Assembly: GCA_019416425.1 (NCBI GenBank)
Contig: DXXK01000094.1
Location: 1-8,474 of the forward strand
Length of the DNA: 8,474 bases
From: Bacteroidales bacterium
GTDB lineage: Bacteria > Bacteroidota > Bacteroidia > Bacteroidales > Muribaculaceae
Direction: 5' to 3'
The translations under genes and the position numbers were made by a program. Under the pieces are notes generated by a model. It ran no database searches and was not told the DNA's origin. It saw nothing but the letters and a program-made list of their open reading frames with translations. Positions 4,832-8,474 of the stretch are shown here, piece after piece; positions within the stretch are counted from its first letter, which is position 1, and every line of letters starts with the position of its first letter.

Positions 4832-5038
4832 ATGAAAAAGAAGCTTTACAGAAGCAGTACAGACAAAATGATTTGCGGAGTTTTAGCCGGTTTTGCCGAG
4901 TATATAGATGTAGACCCGACAATAGTCCGCCTTGTTTATACGGCACTGACCTTATTCACCGCAGGCTTCCCCGGAATACTGTTTTACATCATCTGCGCCA
5001 TTGTAATTCCGCAGAAGCCGTTTGACGTCGAGCCGTAA
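4832..5038 (+). CDS. PspC-domain membrane protein (68 aa)
   Basis: The start is ATG 4832, 8 bases after AAGGAG (4818-4823); an upstream in-frame GTG overlaps that site and is rejected. The product is a stand-alone PspC domain: KKLYRSSTDKMICGVLAGFA, then EYIDVDPTIVRLVYTAL, then a hydrophobic segment LFTAGFPGILFYIICAIVIP (about residues 41-60) that spans or enters the membrane. The opening basic K-LYRS, the GV-x-AGFAEY motif and D-PT-x-VRL are hallmarks of the family. In proteobacteria PspC is a membrane sensor of the phage-shock system; in Firmicutes, short single-domain versions are common and their role is mostly uncharacterised, with envelope stress as the usual suggestion. No other psp gene is visible. 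It has its own promoter and ends 148 bases before spoIIE. Confidence 0.9.
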   Translation: MKKKLYRSSTDKMICGVLAGFAEYIDVDPTIVRLVYTALTLFTAGFPGILFYIICAIVIPQKPFDVEP

Positions 5039-5129
5039 TTCGAGCGACTGTTACAGAAACCCGTATTTAAACCGAATAAAAAAATATTTTCGCTCCCATT
5101 TAGCGACGGTTATTTCACCGCGCCTCGGA

Positions 5130-5135
5130 TATAAT
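5130..5135 (+). promoter_or_regulatory. Candidate -10 box upstream of spoIIE
   Basis: A perfect TATAAT lies 52 bases before the TTG start. No good -35 is seen at normal spacing. An inverted repeat TCGCT-N7-AGCGA (5090-5106) sits just upstream and could be an activator site. In Bacillus the spoIIE promoter is Spo0A-activated with an unusually long spacer; I see no convincing Spo0A box (TGNCGAA) here. Confidence 0.4.
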
Positions 5136-5186
5136 CTCTTAAAGTGCGTATTTTATGCAGATTATAACAAGGCGTGGTGATTTTTT

Positions 5187-7529
5187 TTGAAAAATTCCGA
5201 TTTTACCGGACAGGCTGTTTTGCGAAGGGTATCCGACCTCCCCGAGCCCGTGCGGGCGGTGCTTCGGCACGTGGCATATTTTATATGCGGTATGCTGTTT
5301 GCTTCGGCGAGCAATTTGTCGGCGGTATCGCCGTTCGGCGTGGCTTTTTGCGCGGCGGCCGAAAATAAGTACATACTCTCGGCGGGTCTCGGCGCGGCGG
5401 CAGGTTATATCCTGACACAGGACAGCATATCGTCGCTTCGACTGATAGCGGCGAGCGTGTGTGCCGGAGTTCTCGCACGCGTTATGAGAGAATTTGAAAA
5501 GGTGCGAAACGGCAGGCTGCTGCCGTCGTGCATTGCGTTTCTCTCTTGCTTTTTGTCGGGAATGGCGGTGCTTTTTGCAAACGGGCTGACGGGTGAGACG
5601 TTTCTTTTGTACCTCGGAGAGGGTGTAACGGCCTTTGCCGCGGCGTATTTCTTTTCGACTGCGCAATATGTTCTTGAAAACGGCAAGCCCGCGCGCGGCG
5701 TAACTCTTGAGGAGGCGTCGGCGGTTTTGGGCTCCGGATTTCTTATTATGTGTTCGCTGTCGGGTCTTACCGTGCTTGAGGTCTCCCCTGCGAGAATGAT
5801 AATGGTATTCGGCGTGCTTTTTTTCGCCGCGATTTATAAGGAGGCCGGCGGTGCGGTAGGCGGAATGCTTGCGTTTTTACTTATTGCGATAAGCTCCGAT
5901 ACGGGAGCCGTTTCGGCTTCGTTTGCCGTAGGTGGCCTTCTTGCGGGCGCATTTTCGCGCCTCGGCAGAAGAGCTGTACCGCCTGCGTTTTTCGCGTCGT
6001 TCCTCACCGCATATATGTTTTCGGGCGGCGGCAGCGAAAAGTGTTTTTTGATTATAGAGGCCGCTTTGCCGTGCGCGGTGTTTATGTTTTTGCCGAACAG
6101 CCTGTTTATAAAGGCGGAGGGCTTTCTTTTGCCTAAGGACTCGGCGGCGAACGCGTCGGCGGAAAACGGTGAGGTAAGGCGCAGAATACATGCGGCGAGA
6201 ACTGCCGTAGACGATATTGAACGCTCCGTGAGCGCGGTTTCGAAAAGACTTTCCGAAATGGAGAGCTGCGCCGGCGAAAAGTTGATGCTCGAGGTTCAAA
6301 GCTCGGTTTGCTGCGGATGCGGCAGATATGATTTTTGTTGGGAGCAAAATTTCAAAGAAACAAGGAACGCACTTGACGAGATGTATGAAACGCTGAAAAA
6401 AGGCGGAGTTATGTCGCGCGATAAGCTCCCGTCGCCGTTTTCGAGCAGATGTATACGGCAGACCTCTTTTGCCGAAACATATTCAAGGCTGTTTTTCGGC
6501 GTTGTCTTTTCGGAGGCGGCAGATAAAAAAACAGACGAGGTGCGGCTTGTCACGGCCGACCAGTTCGGCGGCATAAGCGATATGCTGCGCGATCTCGAAA
6601 ACGAGTTTAACGGCGATGTAAGCTTTGATACGAAAACGGCGGAGCGGATAAGGAAAAAGGTCAGGGACAGATTTTGCTGCGATACCGACTTCGTATCGTG
6701 TTTAAGAGACAAAAACGGCAGAATGTTTTGCGAAATCACCTTTTCAAAGGTGCCGTCCTCCCTTAATATAGGCGAGCTGCGTGACGCAGTCGGCGAAACG
6801 TGCGACAGAGAATTTGAGCTGCCCGTGATAAAGGGCGACAGAAGCGTAAGGCTGTGCGAAAAGACGGCGTATTCGGTAGAGAGCGCGTGCTCACAGATAC
6901 CGGCTGACAATGAAAAGCTCTGCGGCGACACGTTTGAGAGCTTTTACGACGGCATGGGAAATTACGTTGTGATTCTCTCGGACGGTATGGGCACGGGTCC
7001 GCGTGCGGCACTCGATTCGGCTATGGCGTCGGGTCTTATGGCAAGGCTTGTCAAGGCAGGCTTCGGGTTTCAGAGTGCCTTAAGGCTTGTGAATTCCTCA
7101 CTCCTTTTAAAGTCTCGCGACGAGTCTCTCGCAACGCTCGATATAGTAAAAATAGATCTGTATACCGGCAAGGCGGTCTTTTATAAGGCAGGAGCGGCAC
7201 CGTCTGTGATTCGCCGTCAAAACGGCAAGCTGCTCGAAATAAAAAAGGCGGCTCTGCCTGCCGGAATACTTCGCGACGCGACGTTTTCCTCATGCGAGGG
7301 ACAGCTTGAAAACGGCGATACGGTGATTATAGCGTCCGACGGTGCGTACGAATACGCGCACAACGCGGTAAAGGAGGAGCTGCAAAGCGGTGGCGCAAAA
7401 AGAGCGAGTACCAAGGCGAAAAATATCAGCCTGCGCGCAAAAAAGGCAAAGGGCAAGGCTCGCTGTGACGATATAACCGTGATTGCTCTCAACATAAGCG
7501 GACGAGCGAGAAGAGAGCAAAAAATTTAA
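5187..7529 (+). CDS. spoIIE: Stage II sporulation protein E, SpoIIE PP2C-type phosphatase (780 aa)
   Basis: SpoIIE is the membrane serine phosphatase that dephosphorylates SpoIIAA and so releases sigma-F in the forespore; in Bacillus it also binds FtsZ at the polar septum. Here residues 25 to about 310 are strongly hydrophobic, with multiple membrane segments. A central cytosolic region follows, with a cysteine cluster (C375, C376, C378, C384 before W385) that matches the C..C...CW feature of Clostridial SpoIIE proteins. The C-terminal third is the PP2C domain: SDGMGTG with D599, ASDGAYEY with D718, and CDDITVIAL with D761-D762, matching the metal-binding aspartates of the family. Length is near the 827 residues of the Bacillus protein. 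The start is TTG 5187, with GGTGA (5176-5180) as a weak ribosome binding site. A basic patch (residues 735-758) precedes the last motif. It has no co-directional partner close downstream. Confidence 0.96.
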   Translation: MKNSDFTGQAVLRRVSDLPEPVRAVLRHVAYFICGMLFASASNLSAVSPFGVAFCAAAENKYILSAGLGAAAGYILTQDSISSLRLIAASVCAGVLARVMREFEKVRNGRLLPSCIAFLSCFLSGMAVLFANGLTGETFLLYLGEGVTAFAAAYFFSTAQYVLENGKPARGVTLEEASAVLGSGFLIMCSLSGLTVLEVSPARMIMVFGVLFFAAIYKEAGGAVGGMLAFLLIAISSDTGAVSASFAVGGLLAGAFSRLGRRAVPPAFFASFLTAYMFSGGGSEKCFLIIEAALPCAVFMFLPNSLFIKAEGFLLPKDSAANASAENGEVRRRIHAARTAVDDIERSVSAVSKRLSEMESCAGEKLMLEVQSSVCCGCGRYDFCWEQNFKETRNALDEMYETLKKGGVMSRDKLPSPFSSRCIRQTSFAETYSRLFFGVVFSEAADKKTDEVRLVTADQFGGISDMLRDLENEFNGDVSFDTKTAERIRKKVRDRFCCDTDFVSCLRDKNGRMFCEITFSKVPSSLNIGELRDAVGETCDREFELPVIKGDRSVRLCEKTAYSVESACSQIPADNEKLCGDTFESFYDGMGNYVVILSDGMGTGPRAALDSAMASGLMARLVKAGFGFQSALRLVNSSLLLKSRDESLATLDIVKIDLYTGKAVFYKAGAAPSVIRRQNGKLLEIKKAALPAGILRDATFSSCEGQLENGDTVIIASDGAYEYAHNAVKEELQSGGAKRASTKAKNISLRAKKAKGKARCDDITVIALNISGRARREQKI

Positions 7530-7599
7530 ATGTCGAATTGACTGAGTTCCATAAGGCGGTTTTGCTTCAAAATAACATCTTTTTGCACAATAATGCGTT

Positions 7600-7645
7600 A
7601 ATCCCTCGGACATGCGTCGGCATTATCCGAGGGGTTCGCCTTTTT
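7600..7645 (+). terminator. Rho-independent terminator after spoIIE
   Basis: AATCCCTCGGA (7600-7610) pairs with TCCGAGGGGTT (7626-7636) with one T-G pair; ATGC (7612-7615) can pair with GCAT (7620-7623) inside the loop. CGCC and five Ts (7641-7645) follow. The position 70 bases after the spoIIE stop fits its transcript end. Confidence 0.8.
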
Positions 7646-7804
7646 CTGCCGTTTCCCTTATGAACACTCGACCCTCGTCTCTTTTTTTGTATTCACGCCG
7701 AATTTTAAAGCGCGGCGAAATCCCGCTTACGGCAAATCATACGCCGCAAAGTGCGACTTCTGTAACTTTTTTGTGAAATTGTAAGTAAAAAATCAAATAT
7801 TTCA

Positions 7805-7833
7805 TTGACATTTAAGTATTTTTACGGTAAATT
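7805..7833 (+). promoter_or_regulatory. Sigma-A type promoter of the 7899 gene
   Basis: A perfect TTGACA (7805-7810) is followed after 17 bases by TAAATT (7828-7833). Transcription would begin near 7840, giving a leader of about 60 bases. The upstream AT-rich tract could act as an UP element. Confidence 0.7.
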
Positions 7834-7846
7834 ATTAGGTGTATTT

Positions 7847-7868
7847 GACTATCCGGATAAAGATAGTC
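7847..7868 (+). promoter_or_regulatory. Hairpin in the leader of the 7899 gene
   Basis: GACTATC (7847-7853) and GATAGTC (7862-7868) are exact reverse complements around an eight-base loop. It lies at the very start of the predicted transcript and 13 bases before the AAAGGGG ribosome binding site. Short 5' stem-loops can stabilise mRNA; a protein operator is the alternative. Confidence 0.5.
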
Positions 7869-7898
7869 TCGTAACAGTCAGAAAGGGGATTAGAATTA

Positions 7899-8474
7899 AT
7901 GGCTAAAAAAGAAAAAGTCACGTTAACTCCCGAAGAAATCGAAGCTAAAAAAGCTCGCAAAAAGGAAAAGAGAATTATATTCGGAAAAACCTTTGAAAGA
8001 GCGATAGTTTGGCTGCTTGCAGTGGTGCTTGTTTACAGCGTAACCTATATTTCGCTTAACAATAAGGGCGTCGCAGCGGTTTCGGCAACTCCCGCACAGA
8101 GCGGCTCGCAGAATGCCGGCGGCAGCGCGTCCAAATCCGATTGGGATACAAGCGCAAACGGCAGCGGTTCTTCGCAGTCGGGTTCTCAGAGCAGCACCTC
8201 GGGTGACAATGCTTCCGGAGGAAATGCGGCGGCAGCAACAGGCGTGGACGCAGCGGCAGCAGCCGAGGCTATAAACGCAGCTACCGCAAAGGCGGTTGCG
8301 GCAGGCTATCACTGGACGAGATCCGCTCAGTACACACAGCCTATAGATGTCGGTAGTGCTACAAGTGGTCTTAACACTCTCATCAAAGGTATTGACTCCG
8401 AGGCGTCTCTTGACTCCGTTGTAGGCGGCTTCATCGGTATCGGCGACAAGGAAATGGATATCGAAAAGGGCGGC
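7899..8474 (+). CDS. Single-pass membrane protein of unknown function, N-terminal 192 residues only
   Basis: The frame is open to the window edge. ATG 7899 follows AAAGGGG (7882-7888) by 10 bases. Layout: a highly charged cytosolic N-terminus (MAKKEKVTLTPEEIEAKKAR and onward), one membrane helix at about residues 35-52 (AIVWLLAVVLVYSVTYIS) without a signal-peptidase or lipobox cysteine, then about 60 residues of Ser-, Gly-, Gln- and Ala-rich linker (65-125), then the start of a folded region (AINAATAKAVAAGYHWTRSA and beyond). The positive-inside rule places the C-terminal part outside the cell. Tethered domains on such linkers often act in the cell wall, but I do not recognise this one. It has its own strong promoter and is the first gene of its unit. 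Confidence 0.85.
   Translation, partial: MAKKEKVTLTPEEIEAKKARKKEKRIIFGKTFERAIVWLLAVVLVYSVTYISLNNKGVAAVSATPAQSGSQNAGGSASKSDWDTSANGSGSSQSGSQSSTSGDNASGGNAAAATGVDAAAAAEAINAATAKAVAAGYHWTRSAQYTQPIDVGSATSGLNTLIKGIDSEASLDSVVGGFIGIGDKEMDIEKGG

Larger units (their letters stand above)
7530..7898. other. Intergenic region between spoIIE and the membrane-protein gene
   Basis: The 369 bases hold the spoIIE terminator (7600-7645), a well-formed promoter (7805-7833) and a leader hairpin (7847-7868). A sequence TGTCGAA at 7531-7537 matches the Spo0A box, but it stands alone directly after a stop codon. Between 7650 and 7800 I see nothing definite. Confidence 0.6.

Noticed and set aside
7531..7537. TGTCGAA match to a Spo0A box after spoIIE
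   Set aside because: A single seven-base match, directly after a stop codon and before a terminator, with no promoter nearby; expected by chance.
5139..7613. Many open frames on the minus strand across spoIIE
   Set aside because: They are shadows of the strongly supported spoIIE frame, favoured by its codon use.
7923..8312. Minus-strand open frames opposite the 7899 membrane protein
   Set aside because: Cysteine- and arginine-rich reverse reading of an Ala/Ser/Gly-rich coding stretch; no start signals.

Overview
The window joins two kinds of DNA. Bases 1 to about 4,770 look like the right-hand part of a mobile element of the conjugative or mobilizable type common in gut Clostridia. The rest looks like host chromosome of a spore-forming Clostridium-class Firmicute, possibly Oscillospirales. 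The evidence is a full-length SpoIIE sporulation phosphatase, a PspC-domain protein, AGGAGG-like ribosome binding sites and -35/-10 promoters. The host assignment is an inference from gene content and composition.

Layout of the element part. A leftward gene runs off the left edge (1-393) and encodes a cysteine-rich VLP-type protein typical of such elements. A divergent intergenic region (394-737) is rich in palindromes. It is followed by a rightward run: a small AT-rich gene (738), an HTH (XRE) regulator (1060), and three AT-rich cargo genes (1895, 2775, 3756). A gene-free 3' region (4203-4831) carries several strong hairpins.

The most striking structure is in the cargo region. After each of the three cargo genes lies a copy of a repeat (2650-2737, 3603-3690, 4225-4320). 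Read in one frame, this repeat encodes the C-terminal tail of an HTH regulator. The first two copies end in LKNLNPQRGRK-stop or LKNPNPQRGRK-stop, matching the RKNPNPQRGRK-stop end of the intact regulator at 1860. The third copy shares the first half of the tail and then has a different ending. The locus therefore reads regulator - cargo 1 - displaced tail - cargo 2 - displaced tail - cargo 3 - last tail. This suggests that cargo modules were added repeatedly at the 3' end of the regulator gene, each bringing a replacement tail. It resembles, by analogy only, the displaced ends left in rhs/CDI toxin loci. Cargo 1 and 2 are divergent paralogs and cargo 3 is unrelated. None sits next to a toxin gene, so an array of orphan immunity or defence genes is a reasonable but unproven reading.

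Layout of the chromosomal part. A pspC-like gene (4832-5038) with its own promoter is followed by spoIIE (5187-7529, TTG start), a terminator (about 7600-7645), a well-formed promoter (7805-7833), and the 5' part of a single-pass membrane protein (7899 to the window end) that I do not recognise. The element junction lies upstream of the pspC promoter, so insertion appears to have left pspC and spoIIE intact.
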